DNA from: Hypsibius dujardini
Taxonomy: Eukaryota > Tardigrada > Eutardigrada > Parachela > Hypsibiidae
Length of the DNA: 20,039 nucleotides
Direction of reading: 5' to 3'
Assembly: GCA_001579985.1 (NCBI GenBank)
Contig: LRSR01010370.1
Coordinates: 1-20,039, forward strand
Shown one piece after another: positions 1 to 9,411 of the stretch. How positions within the stretch are numbered: the stretch's first letter is position 1; the number at the start of each line of letters is the position of its first letter. The translations under genes were made by a program, and so were the position numbers. A model generated the notes under the pieces. That model saw only the letters and a list, made by a program, of their open reading frames with translations, did not search any database and had not been told where the DNA came from.

Positions 1-208
1 ACTAAAATCTCATTTACTTCAGTTAATTATTACAATATAGTAGATAGAATGTGTGGAATTAACATGAATAAACTAGCCCTTCAATTCAATAAATTTCTCC
101 AACTTCATGACTACAGAATAGACTTTAGGAAAATAATTGAGTTTAGGAATTTATTAATCAACAGAAACGATTTGAAGTTTACACCGTACTCCTTTTCTGT
201 TCCTGAAG

Positions 209-524
209 ATTCTGAACGAGTCACATCAAACACTCGATCTGATCAGCGGTACGACCTTCCGCGCAAAATTTCTCAACCGTACATTTAACCAGCGCTCGCG
301 TTCCTTTTTCATCGGAGACAACGGTGAGTAAACAAACCGAGGTTCCTTCTTACGTCAAAGGCCTTTGGGTTAATTCGTTATTAAATTTCTCTTAATTTTA
401 CGATTATAAAAGCTCCTATTTCATCGATCCCATTTCAGGAATGCGGGTCTGTGACGTCGTTCTGAATCGACTAAATACGACTTCCGGCTACCTTCAGGTT
501 CGCTTGCTTACTGATTCTAATTAA
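209..524 (+). CDS. 3' end of a receptor ligand-binding domain gene (ANF-receptor-like), partial
   Basis: Two exons are visible: 209-323 and 439-524, the second ending in TAA at 522-524. The first follows a pyrimidine-rich stretch ending CCTGAAG and ends at a strong donor (G|GTGAGT). The second follows CATTTCAG. The phase matches (1 base plus 2 bases make Gly). The joined frame gives about 66 residues containing FLNRTF, FFIGDNGMR, and VVLNRLNTTSGYLQV. Known of the family: the C-terminal part of the periplasmic-binding-like ectodomain of natriuretic-peptide receptors and guanylyl cyclases has a similar order (NRSF/NRTF, then a Gly-Asp-Arg turn, then a Thr/Asn-Gly beta turn). Inference: this is the end of such an ectodomain. 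The membrane segment, kinase-homology and cyclase domains that normally follow are not found downstream, so it may be a soluble receptor, a truncated gene or a pseudogene. The start lies outside the window or in its AT-rich first 200 bases, which look intronic. Confidence 0.45.
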
Positions 525-592
525 TAACCCCTCCCGAAAAACACTATACTGAAACACTGAAATACGGTTACAATCGATAACCATCAAAACTC

Positions 593-640
593 ACCAGCTA
601 CCTTACATATCGTTACATCTTGCGTAGCAAAGTAGCTGGT
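593..640. repeat. 9-bp perfect inverted repeat with 30-bp spacer
   Basis: ACCAGCTAC at 593-601 is the exact reverse complement of GTAGCTGGT at 632-640. It could form a 9-bp stem. It lies about 70 bases after the stop codon of the receptor fragment, so it may be in its 3' untranslated region. No function is evident. Confidence 0.5.
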
Positions 641-1224
641 AACGCTTTTTAGTCCCTAAAGTAAAAAAGTGGCCAAATGGAGTACCGCTTATGACACCAA
701 TGTTATTGGGATTTAGTTTTTTTCAGAAAAAGTTTGAAAAGTCTGGAAACGGAGAAAAAATTGTCCATTTCAGTAGTTTTATTAGGCAGAGAGTTCAAAA
801 AAATACTCAGTGTTGGTAAAGGACGAGTACAGTGCCATTTCACCACAGATCAGTTGTTCTTGTCAAAATATTTTTTTCGTGGTGAAATTCGATGTTTTAA
901 GGGTAACGGTTGAGAAGGGCGACGGTTCGGTTCCAGGACGAGTATTTTTTCATTTTTTTCTCACCCCTCGAGCCCGGTTGGTCATGCCAAATGATGCCAA
1001 TAATTTTTTGGTTAAGAACGGAACATTTTGGGAAGGCTGACTAATGGTCAACCAAGTGCGGCTCAGTCCAGAATTGCATCTCTTTTTGCGTCCAAGTTTG
1101 GGATACAATTATGGATTCATTTGGTATGGAAAAAAAAGATAGACCGCCAAATTGTAATGTACTGCGGCACCGTTTCGAGAACCTTAAAGAATTTCAATTA
1201 AGATTCGAATTACTGTTATTATGT

Positions 1225-1300
1225 TTGCCGAGGAATGCCTGTATCCATGCGCGGACCGATCGTACCCAGACAAATCGTACCTCTCAATTCTCACCCAGGA
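1225..1300 (-). repeat. Copy of a dispersed degenerate repeat (core TGTCTGGGTACG)
   Basis: Read on the minus strand, this stretch contains AGAGGTACGATTTGTCTGGG followed by TACG. About 20 of 25 bases match the plus-strand segment starting near 3548. The core TGTCTGGGTACG also occurs at about 3513-3524 and 3575-3586. The similarity was found by eye; the element boundaries are not clear. Confidence 0.45.
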
Positions 1301-2100
1301 ATATCAAAATCATAGACATCAACTGACAGATCGTAGGAAGACAATTCGAGCTCGGGCATTCCGTACAGAGAGTAAGTTTGATGACATGATTGACAACCGG
1401 TATTCCGTCCGCCGGAAAATGATGCACGCGACAGATCTATTTCAACACTGACGGCATTGTGACGTTCGTATTTTTCGACGTGATTTGCCGCTCAATATTT
1501 CGAAATTAATTCTCATGTTTCATGATTCTCTTGTTGACTCTCATGTTCTTCACATTGCTCACTTGCTCTCGTTCTGTAGTTTTCGTACTGTAGTTCTCGT
1601 TCCTGTCTTGTGCGAGTGATGTTTCTGCGTCGATTGAAGAATGCGCTTGTTAACATTGCCTACCGAAAAAAACCGAAGCACGAAAGTTCTTTTGTTTTAT
1701 CGGGAGGAGGTAGATTCGGACACAGTCCGAGATCCCCCCCTTATGTATTCCAGCAAGTGAAAGGAAAAGAGTTGGGCGGGCGGGAGGAAGACAAATTTTG
1801 AGGAGCTCAAAGAGTGATGAGAATGAACTAAAAGCGACTAAAATTCGCCAAGAGTGAGAAGCGATATTACGTAACCGAATAGAGGGAGGAGCGACTCGGA
1901 AAGGATGGATACTAACCACTCGAAACTGACCATGCAAGACACACTGAGGGCGGCGCCGTTAACGGGAATCAACTTTGTAACCATGTCTGGCCGATAAGGA
2001 TGAATCTTCGCATCTCGTCTCGAGACACGACTTCCCGCTTTGATTTCTAACTTCTCATTCAGTCTACTTTTCATCGTCTTGCAATCCTGACTTCCCTTAA

Positions 2101-2106
2101 TTTATT
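2101..2106 (-). terminator. Poly(A) signal AATAAA for the secreted repeat-protein gene
   Basis: The minus strand reads AATAAA here, about 205 bases downstream of the first stop codon of the gene at 2312-2998 and about 165 bases after its second in-frame stop. No nearer canonical hexamer was seen. Confidence 0.5.
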
Positions 2107-2311
2107 GTCCATGTAATAATTCGGAAAAGCAGTACCCGTATTCACGTATATCGTAAAGCCAACAGGACTTCCGGATTCTCGAAGAGAGAACAGGTCGTCT
2201 CACTGAGGATATTAAGATACAATGGCACAGACAAGTCCTTAACAGGGCACATTAAAAGGTGGGGGACGGCTAGTACGGAGCGCCGTAGCGTTGCGGTGCC
2301 GGGGGTGCGGC

Positions 2312-2998
2312 CTACTCCGGAGCGGGGGCGGGGTATCCGTAGCTCCGGGGTGCGGGTTGGGGTGCATAGTAAACCGGTGCGACGTACTCCGGTGCGGGGG
2401 CGGGTCCGTAACCGCGACGGTATCGGGGTGCCAGACCGTCCGCGTAGCTAAGTCTAGCACCGTACTGCGGTTGCGGCGCGGGTGGGTCCACGTACCGCCA
2501 CGGCTGCGGCTGAGGAGCCACATACTCCGGGGCTGGTGCGGGTCTGTAACCTACAACCACGTCAATCAAGTTATTACTACCATCTCCGTATGTGTCTTGA
2601 TTTCTTTTCTTCAGAAGCGACGGAAAATACACTTTAAAAAACTAAAAATTCGTAAACTTAAAATTTGCTATTGATCTGGATTTTAGTGCAAAGTTTAATT
2701 ATTATGGTTTCCTGCACGTTGCAAGTCAGTCAAAAAGTTAGCTGGCTAGTTTTGCTTCTTTTACGGAAAGGGTAAGCAAGTAATCTACGCGTGAATCCTT
2801 TGCCGAAGACCAACAAAAACTAAAAAAGTCGGATTTACTAAAAGCTACTACTAATTATTACATTTTCCTGTATTGAATAACTAGATTAGTTTGACTTGAA
2901 GTAAATGTTTATAATTTATAAAATTTTGGTAAAGAAAGCTTACTTCCGTATACACCGCAAACGCAAGCCAACACGGCGACAATGTAGACGGTCTGCAT
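2312..2998 (-). CDS. Small secreted Pro/Ala/Tyr-rich repeat protein
   Basis: Exon 1 is 2998-2944 and exon 2 is 2595-2312, joined by a 348-bp intron with donor A|GTAAGC and acceptor ATCAAG; phase 1 matches. The protein is 112 residues. Residues 1-18 (MQTVYIVAVLACVCGVYG) form a clear signal peptide. The mature part is low-complexity, with two copies of PAPAPEYVAP and related PQP/APQP units rich in Tyr and Arg, like structural proteins of cuticle, eggshell or other extracellular matrix. That role is an inference from composition; I do not recognise a named family. The frame stops at a TAG (2312-2314) exactly where the third PAPAPE repeat should have Tyr. Repeat-like sequence goes on for 13 codons to a second TAG at 2270-2272, so the natural end may be there. 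The acceptor's pyrimidine tract is only moderate, so the start of exon 2 could shift by a few codons. Confidence 0.75.
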
Positions 2999-3673
2999 GG
3001 CACTGGAGGGGGAGGATCTTTTGACGGGAAAAACAAGGACGAAAGTCTAGAAAGCGCGTCTAGGAAGAAAACTAAACGTTAATATTGCGATACTGAAATT
3101 TGTCCGTGAATTATGCCGAACTTATGTACTCGTTTCCCGTTGCGAGTTCGCTCCCTGCAATCTGCGTACATTCATGCTACCACACCCAGGGGCTGCAGGC
3201 GATTTACGTAAGTTGTCACGACTCAAACACTCCCAATGAAAAAATGTGACGCATCTAACATTTCGATGGTACCAAACAGACATTTTTTATGTGGTTTCGT
3301 CAGGGTACTTGGGCGAAAAAAGAATTTGCGAAATTTTACCGCTGATACATGAAAAGTAAAGATGTCTGGGGTCTATTATGAGAATACCGGATTTGGATAG
3401 CCTTGCTCGGTTTTGAAAATAAAGGACACCGTGTCTCCTATGCGAATAGCTGGGATATGATTTGTCGCTTGAGCACAATTTGTCTCTACGGGCAAATTGT
3501 CGGGAGGCCGTATGTCTGGGTACGAAATTTACCTGAATGCCATTTCAGAGGTGCGATATGTCGGTATACGAGTTGTCTGGGTACGAGATGTCGGGCGCCT
3601 CAGTATCGCATTGTTGCCGTTTTTAGTGAAATTTCTTGCCCAATCTGTACAGTCTGCTTGGCGGTTCACGACA
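2999..3673. other. Intergenic stretch between divergent genes, with degenerate repeats
   Basis: This is the shared upstream region of the minus-strand repeat-protein gene and the plus-strand small membrane-protein gene. The part from about 3385 to 3600 is a degenerate tandem array in which variants of TGTCTGGGTACGA recur at irregular spacing. The open frames across it look like chance reading of the repeat. No TATA box could be assigned with confidence. Confidence 0.45.
3385..3600 (+). repeat. Degenerate tandem repeat, unit close to TGTCTGGGTACGA
   Basis: TGTC followed by a G-rich and then TACGA-like segment occurs several times: near 3434, 3462, 3481, 3499, 3513, 3560 and 3575. The two best copies, at about 3512-3525 and 3573-3586, share 13 of 14 bases. 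A related copy on the other strand lies at about 1225-1300. It may be part of an old dispersed element. Confidence 0.4.
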
Positions 3674-5186
3674 ATGTCCAGGACCTTCGCCAGAGCTTCG
3701 AGCCTCGCTGATACGTGGATGAACAGAAGGGAACCTCCACCGAACGCTCCGTTCTGCGGTTTCACGGGGGAACGCTGCCTCGGCAACATCGGTATAAGAC
3801 AATCCCCCATCTCAATCAACGGTACTCTTAACCCGTTAACGCAAAATGTCGTCAAATGACGACATGGCTACCTCTGAATTTTCATTCAGAGGCGGTTTGA
3901 GAAATTTTGCTAAACTCAAAACTGATTTTAAATGTGCTTGCTTGAAAATTAGAGATTACAATTCGGTCATTTGCCATCTGACCAATGTCCGGCAGAATTG
4001 CCAATATGTTGAGCAGTTTCAGTTTTTTGAGTGAAAAAGATCTTCGCAAGCTGTGAGCTGGTCAAAATTTCTAAAAATATTTTCGTCTACCAAGTTGACC
4101 ATCTACAGTCTCTAAAAATAGTTATCTGAGTCAGATTGTTGACTGGCACGTGGCCAGTGGTCAATCAAGGCTTCCGATTTTTTGTCAAGAAATGAATAAA
4201 ACTGACCACTATGGAAACCCATTGATTGATTGATGTTCTAACCAAATATGGCAGGGACAGTTTTTATCGGTAACTTTGTTTCTTACTTGACAATGGACAG
4301 TGGTTAGCTAAAAAAAAAACATAAATTGTTCAAAGACATCCAAAAAACGGAGAATATTATTTTTCTTAATTGAACAGAACTATAAAAGGAAAAAATGCTT
4401 CTGACACTCAAATTGTGTCCGATCTGGCACCTGGCGCTAACGGGTCAACCACGACAAATAAGACAACTTATTAAGCAATCGTTTCAGACAAATCCTTCCT
4501 GACCAAGGTGTCCGTGGGGGTTTTCTCCGTCATGACTGTTTTGCTTGCTGGTGCTGTCGTCGCTGTTCGCTGGTAAGCAGACCATTTTTTGTCTGTTCTT
4601 CAACACCCGTTTTCTGGGTTACAGCTAATAAGTTGGAATTTCCGTGTGGACCCTTTGCATGTGCATCGAAATAAATTTATTCGCCACATGGTCCCATTCA
4701 AAATTTAATTTTCAGTCGATTGGCGTAAACGAAATATATACTGGAAATCAGGGGGCTATGGGAACTGGAATAATATATATCTATGTATATTCATTTTTTT
4801 TATTTTTTTATTTATTATGCATTTATTTATTTGTATATATATGCGGAGTCCCACGGTTATATGGGAACTGCTCGCTTCCAGAAAAATGAGAGACTATAGC
4901 GGCTGTAGCTGTGAACTCCTCCTACTTGTCCTTCCCTTATTCTCTTCCGTGATCAATAATCGATTGATATCAACAAATTCTAAAAACCGGCTATTGGCTT
5001 GCTGCTCGATATGTGGTAATCTGCCTATCCTGTGATTATAGGTGGCAGAATCGGGCGAAACAGGACGAATGGATCTTGGCTTCGAAGCATCTGTGGATCA
5101 ACAAGTTCCAATTTCAAGAATCGCTATTGGCAAGAAGTCGTTACAGTCGGCAAACTTTCTGGAGCAATACATTAAATGCAATTTAA
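3674..5186 (+). CDS. Small single-pass membrane protein, family not recognised (three exons)
   Basis: Exons are 3674-3791, 4488-4572 and 5042-5186, giving 115 residues. The junctions are G|GTATAAG to TTTCAG|AC (phase 1) and TG|GTAAGC to TTATAG|G (phase 2). Every junction keeps the frame, and all three exons read as ordinary protein sequence, which is the main support. The ATG at 3674 has A at -3. Residues 1-20 (MSRTFARASSLADTWMNRRE) are Arg/Ser/Ala-rich and could be a mitochondrial presequence. Residues 28-35 hold a Cys pair (CGFTGERC). Residues 43-66 form one hydrophobic membrane segment, followed by WW and a basic, Trp/Gln-rich tail of about 47 residues ending in TAA at 5184-5186. The layout resembles small accessory or assembly proteins of the mitochondrial inner membrane, but this is inference and I know no match. 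Intron 1 (696 bp) holds a piggyBac-like element. AATATA at 5258-5263 may be the poly(A) signal. Confidence 0.6.
3828..4448. mobile_element. piggyBac-like non-autonomous transposon (MITE), 613 bp
   Basis: The left end reads TTAA then CCCGTTAACGC (3832-3842). The right end reads GCGCTAACGGG (4434-4444) then TCAA. The terminal inverted repeats match at 10 of 11 bases and begin with CCC. TTAA on the left and TCAA (one change) on the right fit the TTAA target duplication of piggyBac elements. Each end has a subterminal palindrome around an AAAT/ATTT centre: 3846-3865 on the left, and GACAC to GTGTC near 4402-4418 on the right. There is no long open frame, so it would depend on a transposase elsewhere. 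It sits wholly inside intron 1 of the small membrane-protein gene. Superfamily assignment is inference from the target site and ends. Confidence 0.6.
3846..3892. repeat. Two adjacent perfect hairpins in the transposon left end
   Basis: ATGTCGTC (3846-3853), loop AAAT, GACGACAT (3858-3865) is an 8-bp perfect stem. Five bases later, CCTCTGAAT (3871-3879), loop TTTC, ATTCAGAGG (3884-3892) is a 9-bp perfect stem. They lie just inside the terminal repeat and may be transposase-binding or structural subterminal repeats. Confidence 0.65.
4697..4766 (+). repeat. Diverged copy of the element half seen at 11129-11193
   Basis: The order ATTCAA, TCGATTGGC, CGAAATAT, TCAGGGGGC, TATGGG is shared with 11129-11193, with small gaps. 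It lies in intron 2 of the small membrane-protein gene, which is otherwise AT-rich. It shows that the 11-kb element is a dispersed family. Confidence 0.45.
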
Positions 5187-6514
5187 AATACACTCTTTGG
5201 GGGAAAGATCAGTAGACGCGAATGGGCAGTTTTTTTTACTCGTTCCCTCGTGCAATGAATATATTAATACATATAGTAGTGTCGATTAGTACAGGGTCCA
5301 CCACGAACTTTTACTCAACTTTGAAAGGGTCTCAAAATTTTGCCATTGCTCAAAACCCTTAATTTCTTTAAAACGCAAATGTCTAAGTGATTTGACGTTC
5401 ATACAAATTACGAGTCTTAAAAATTTCAATGAACATTGTTAGCCTCAGCGCTTCTTTTGTATACTTGGCAATTTGGAGTCTGCCAAGTTCAACCAGAATC
5501 TAGCCGTTCTCTTCAAGGATATATATTTCTCAGCCACATTTCACAACAAAATTTGCTTAACACGTCTTGTTTACATATCAAAGGACTTTACTAAACTGTG
5601 TGTCTCCTCTTCTTCACGGAATCATCGGTTTTAAAAAAACATATTTACCGCCTAATCAGTTTGTTGTCAAATATAAATTTTGGAATCATTTGATTCTACA
5701 ATTCTCCCGTTCACTTCCGGCTTTGACCAAAAGAAGCAAGCTCTTATTTCTACTTATACACTACTTTTGCTTGTTTCTTGCTGGTGTGGCTTTGGGCTCT
5801 CGGCTTGGGAGATAGCAAAACATCCTGTCAATTCAATTAAGAATCAATCTACACGATAATCAGAAATGACGTTTTTCATTTGGCGAACCCCAGAAGATCC
5901 CCATCAAAAGCTTTCACATTGTGTTGGTTTGCAACATACAGTATGTTGCAAACCACCAGATTATGAAAATTTATGACCTGAACTCTATCCAGCCCATTTT
6001 TGTTAATTATAAACATTGGAATCAGTACACGCGGTTTCTACCGTACCCCCTCAAAGGTGAGTAAGTGTTCGTGAGGGACATTGCATAATGAATGAAACCA
6101 ACCATCCTTTCCTCGTGCCGGACCTACGATGAAGCTAAGCTCTGATGGGCTCCGATCCGTCCACTGCCTTTAGACAATACTGCGTGTGGTGCTATCAAAT
6201 CTAAATTTGGTTTTCGATTGGTTAGCGTTAGACAGCATAATGATAACTTAAATAAATTTTGACCAACCCCATACATTATTATTATCATTGTTATTACGTA
6301 TAAGTATTTTAGCAATGAAATGCGTAGGAAATTCCCATTTACACTATATCCGAATTTACCAAATTTAACGTTGTAGTTAGTGCAATAGCCACAAAAGATT
6401 TATAACGTAATCAATTAAGTATGGTATTTGATTTTGAATATCTAAACAATTCATACGACAACTACTTTATGACGTGTTATATTTAGGCTGACCAGTCTCG
6501 CAGAATATTCTCGA
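5187..6514. other. Intergenic stretch between convergent genes
   Basis: This is the 3' flank of both the small membrane-protein gene (+) and the xylulokinase gene (-). It is AT-rich and I see no gene in it. The open frame at 5567-5815 has no protein-like pattern. A perfect 31-bp palindrome lies at 5925-5955. Confidence 0.5.
5925..5955. repeat. Perfect 31-bp palindrome
   Basis: TGGTTTGCAACATAC (5925-5939), a single A (5940), then GTATGTTGCAAACCA (5941-5955). The arms match 15 of 15. This is far longer than expected by chance in a few kilobases. It could be a collapsed element, paired inverted repeats of a transposon excision footprint, or a dimeric binding site. It is in intergenic DNA. Confidence 0.85.
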
Positions 6515-6520
6515 TTTATT
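6515..6520 (-). terminator. Poly(A) signal AATAAA for xylulokinase
   Basis: The minus strand reads AATAAA about 97 bases downstream of the XYLB stop codon (6617-6619), a typical distance. Confidence 0.6.
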
Positions 6521-6616
6521 CGTTGTAATGGCTTATGGGACATTCTAGGCTGTATTCGTACTGCTCATACCCGTGATCATATATATATTTGTCAAAGGAC
6601 ACAAAACTTAAGGCGG

Positions 6617-9411
6617 TCATGAATGGCCATTGGTCTTCCCGCTATTATCACGGTCCACGACGAGAGCCTGGAGGTGACCATACCGAAGGGTCAGTTTATC
6701 ATAGATTTCTCTGAGGGAAGCATTGTGACGCACGGCCACATTGACCGGCGGGAACCCGGAGGACTTGTGCACAAGGTCGAAGTAGCTTCCGCCGCGAACC
6801 GCGTGGACGGCACGACAGGCGGCGCCGTAGGCCGCGGAATTAGTCACGGACTGGGTGTAGACGTCGCATTGGAAGACATTGGCGATAACTTGGAGGAGCG
6901 TCCTGTTGCGGCTTCCGCCTCCGGTCACGAAGATACGGGTCTCCGGTTTGGCATGGAAGCCCATACATTGGAGGTGGTAGCGCTTTGCGATAGCCTGAAA
7001 TTCCACTAGAGCACGGATTTCTTGAGCCGGAGATAATCTGAACGAAAATAAAGCCACCCGTTGATGATATATATAACTCGCTTAGGTCAGACACGCAGAC
7101 ATGAATCAAAAGAAATCGGAAAAGACTGGTAGACATGTAGACAGACAGTCAGATAGACAGTCAAGTAGATAGTCAAACAGACAGACAGACAAACAGACAG
7201 ACCAAACGACCAACCGACCCAACAACAGCTTCACAGATAAATATACGTCCATTAGCTTACTCGGAGAGTGCTTCGTCGTTCCCATCAAAGCGATGAATAC
7301 CGTGGGCATGTGGGACAATCTCCTGCTCATCGAAGAACAGACCCATTATTCCCTCATTCCCCGCGGGAGTGTCGTTGAGCTTCCGTTCAAAATCCTCCCA
7401 CGTTCCATCCGTACAGCCCAGGCGAATCTTTTCGCGCAACAACGATCCGTTTTTGAAGCACAGCATCGCCATGTATTCATCCTCTTTCACCGGGCTGCAC
7501 AGAATGTGCCCTTCTAAGGAAGGGCGGGGCGTCGTCACCACCGCAAAGACCGTATCGGAAGTGCCCAGACTGATACATAAATCTCCTGCTCGCAAATTCA
7601 TTCCCGCTAAGGAAGCTGCAAAAAATGGAAAAGGAATAAATATATTGAGAAAAAGATATTTTAAGAGGTTGAAAAAAGCTATTTTCATGTTTTAACAAAA
7701 TGTATTTTTAATTTTTATTTAAGTTAAAATTTAGAAATTTTAATTAATTAATAATGGTATACTTTTACAGTATAATACTAAGATATTCCCTCCAAGAAAT
7801 TTTATTTTATTGTTTTAAATATTTTATATAATATATGGTTCAAACCTTTAAAAACATCTTCCAAATGGAGTTAAAGTTTAGGCTTGCAGGAGTTGTTGTC
7901 TTGACTTACAGGGATTATCGCCGGTGCAGGCAACAATATCACAGTCTTTTGAGAAGCCATACCGCTGGCAAAAATACTTGGAGATCTTTCCCAGCACCGT
8001 CCACGGCGGGCAGGGCTTCTCCAACCGGTGCTTCAGTTGTGGTGCGCAGGCATTCAAGCAATTTGAGTCCCAATGTTTCCGGTGGATGTCCATTAGGTTC
8101 ATCCCACTGGCGTCCGCCCAATCGATCGCCGCGTATGCGCCCAAAAATAGCGTCGCCACAAACGAGCTCACCAGCGAGATGCGCTCCGTGGCATCGTAAC
8201 CTTCCTCATTGTCCGCGTAGAGACGCGCAATCTGTGGACCGGTAAAGCGCTCGTACGCCCGGCTTCCTGTCACGCTGACGACGACTTCCGCTCCGCCGAC
8301 AGACTCTTCCAGTTTCCGGCACTGTAATTTAATTACAACATTTTTAAATGATGAGATGAAATTCTGTAAGTACTGTTCAGTGAGTGTTAAATAATTGCGA
8401 TGTCTGTCTGTCTGTCTGTTTATCTGTCTCTCTGTCTCTCTGTCTCTCTGTCTGTCTGTCTGTCTCTCAGTCTCTCTCTCTGTCTGTCCGTCTGCCTACT
8501 TGTCTCTTCGTTGTTAGTTTGACTGCCAGTTTCCAAGCATAAATGTCTGTTACTTCGTCTGGTCGAGTACCTGTGCGGTCGTGCTGGAGTCCATCCAGAC
8601 GGGCGAATCCGCAACGGACAAAAGACCAGTGAACTGTTCGTGCAATGGCTTAAAAGGATTGTGCTTTCCGAAGGCCACGCTCGCACCGGATTTCCAGAAG
8701 ACACTTCCGTGCTGCTGCCCACTCCCGGAAATGGCGACAATTTTGTTGAGTGGGATTTCCGAGCGCTGCAGCTTCTGCAGCAGGAGGTCCAGTGCCTTGA
8801 CCCACATCACCGTGGGGGCGGTAATGCACTCCTCACCGTTCGGGCGCTTTCCACGACACACCCCACCTTGTGTCCTACATCGCATGCAAACAAACAAAAA
8901 CAATAAAGACCATTCTTCATTCTTTTTACCTACCTTGCGTAAGTTTAGTTTCCTTTAAAAGTAATCCATACTAATATGATTAAATTCCATTTAATGCACA
9001 GTTTTTATCAATACTTTTTTATATTTTGATTACGTGACATTTATCATTAAGGCTAATTCATAAAATCAGTATATCAAATTTGCTCATATTTGTATACGTA
9101 TATATCTAATCAACTGAACAGAGTAAATGCCGGAACACACGGCTCAATATTTCATATTTACTTGATTAGATATCATCGACCATGTATAATGCATATGACG
9201 TTATTGGTAAGGATCTCGACCAGGCATTATACAAATATACAATATCGACAATTATTCTTCAACACCATCATCAAGTCACTCACCCGAATTCCGGCAATTC
9301 GCTGTCGAAATGGACCGTCTCCTCGCGTACGACCTCCAGCTGCTCGCCCACAATCAACGCCTTCAATTGCTGCGTACTGAGATCCAGCCCCAAGTAAAGA
9401 CTATCCCTCAT
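6617..9411 (-). CDS. XYLB: Xylulokinase (xylulose kinase), five exons
   Basis: This FGGY-family kinase phosphorylates D-xylulose to xylulose 5-phosphate with ATP in the cytosol, the last step of the glucuronate-xylulose pathway feeding the pentose phosphate pathway. Exons on the minus strand: 9411-9284, 8874-8571, 8321-7910, 7615-7261 and 7037-6617 (TGA at 6619-6617), 539 residues, against about 536 in human. All junctions are GT-AG and in phase. Visible motifs: N-terminal phosphate loop GLDLSTQQLK (residues 8-17), PEFGTQGG (40-47), GQQHG (95-99), MDSSTTAQ (from 137), TGSRAYERFTG (from 162), the catalytic Asp in TGDNP (Asp279), SLGTSDT (297-303) and the adenosine-site TGGGSRNR (438-445). Alignment to the remembered human protein is close throughout. 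The ATG fits the family N-terminus. Introns 2 and 4 carry opposite-strand (CTGT)n-type tracts. Confidence 0.95.
7128..7205 (-). repeat. Degenerate (CTGT)n tract in XYLB intron 4
   Basis: The plus strand reads imperfect (ACAG)n, so the pre-mRNA of XYLB would read (CUGU)n. It lies 56 bases downstream of exon 4 in the sense direction. Confidence 0.85.
8401..8508 (+). repeat. Degenerate (TCTG)n tract in XYLB intron 2
   Basis: The plus strand reads TGTCTGTCTGTC with TCTC interruptions, so the XYLB pre-mRNA would read (ACAG)n and (GAGA)n. The orientation is opposite to that of the tract in intron 4 of the same gene. Confidence 0.9.

Larger units (their letters stand above)
525..2100. other. Intergenic or intronic stretch, no convincing gene
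   Basis: I see no reading frame here with splice signals and protein-like composition. It holds a 9-bp inverted repeat (593-601 and 632-640), a short perfect hairpin near 1715-1729 (TCGGAC, ACA, GTCCGA) and, at about 1225-1300, a minus-strand relative of the degenerate repeat found at 3385-3600. If the receptor gene at 209-524 continued, its next exons should be here, and none is recognisable. Confidence 0.5.

Noticed and set aside
49-288. Plus-strand open frame of 79 codons
   Set aside because: AT-rich with no protein-like pattern at its start; the better-supported frame in this stretch is the receptor exon at 209-323 with a splice donor.
2291-2674. Long plus-strand open frame opposite the secreted repeat-protein gene
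   Set aside because: It is the GC-rich antisense of exon 2; the minus strand has a signal peptide, splice sites and repeats, while the plus frame shows only Arg/Gly/Cys-rich noise.
6623-7009. Plus-strand open frame of 128 codons
   Set aside because: Antisense shadow of XYLB exon 5, which matches xylulokinase residue by residue.
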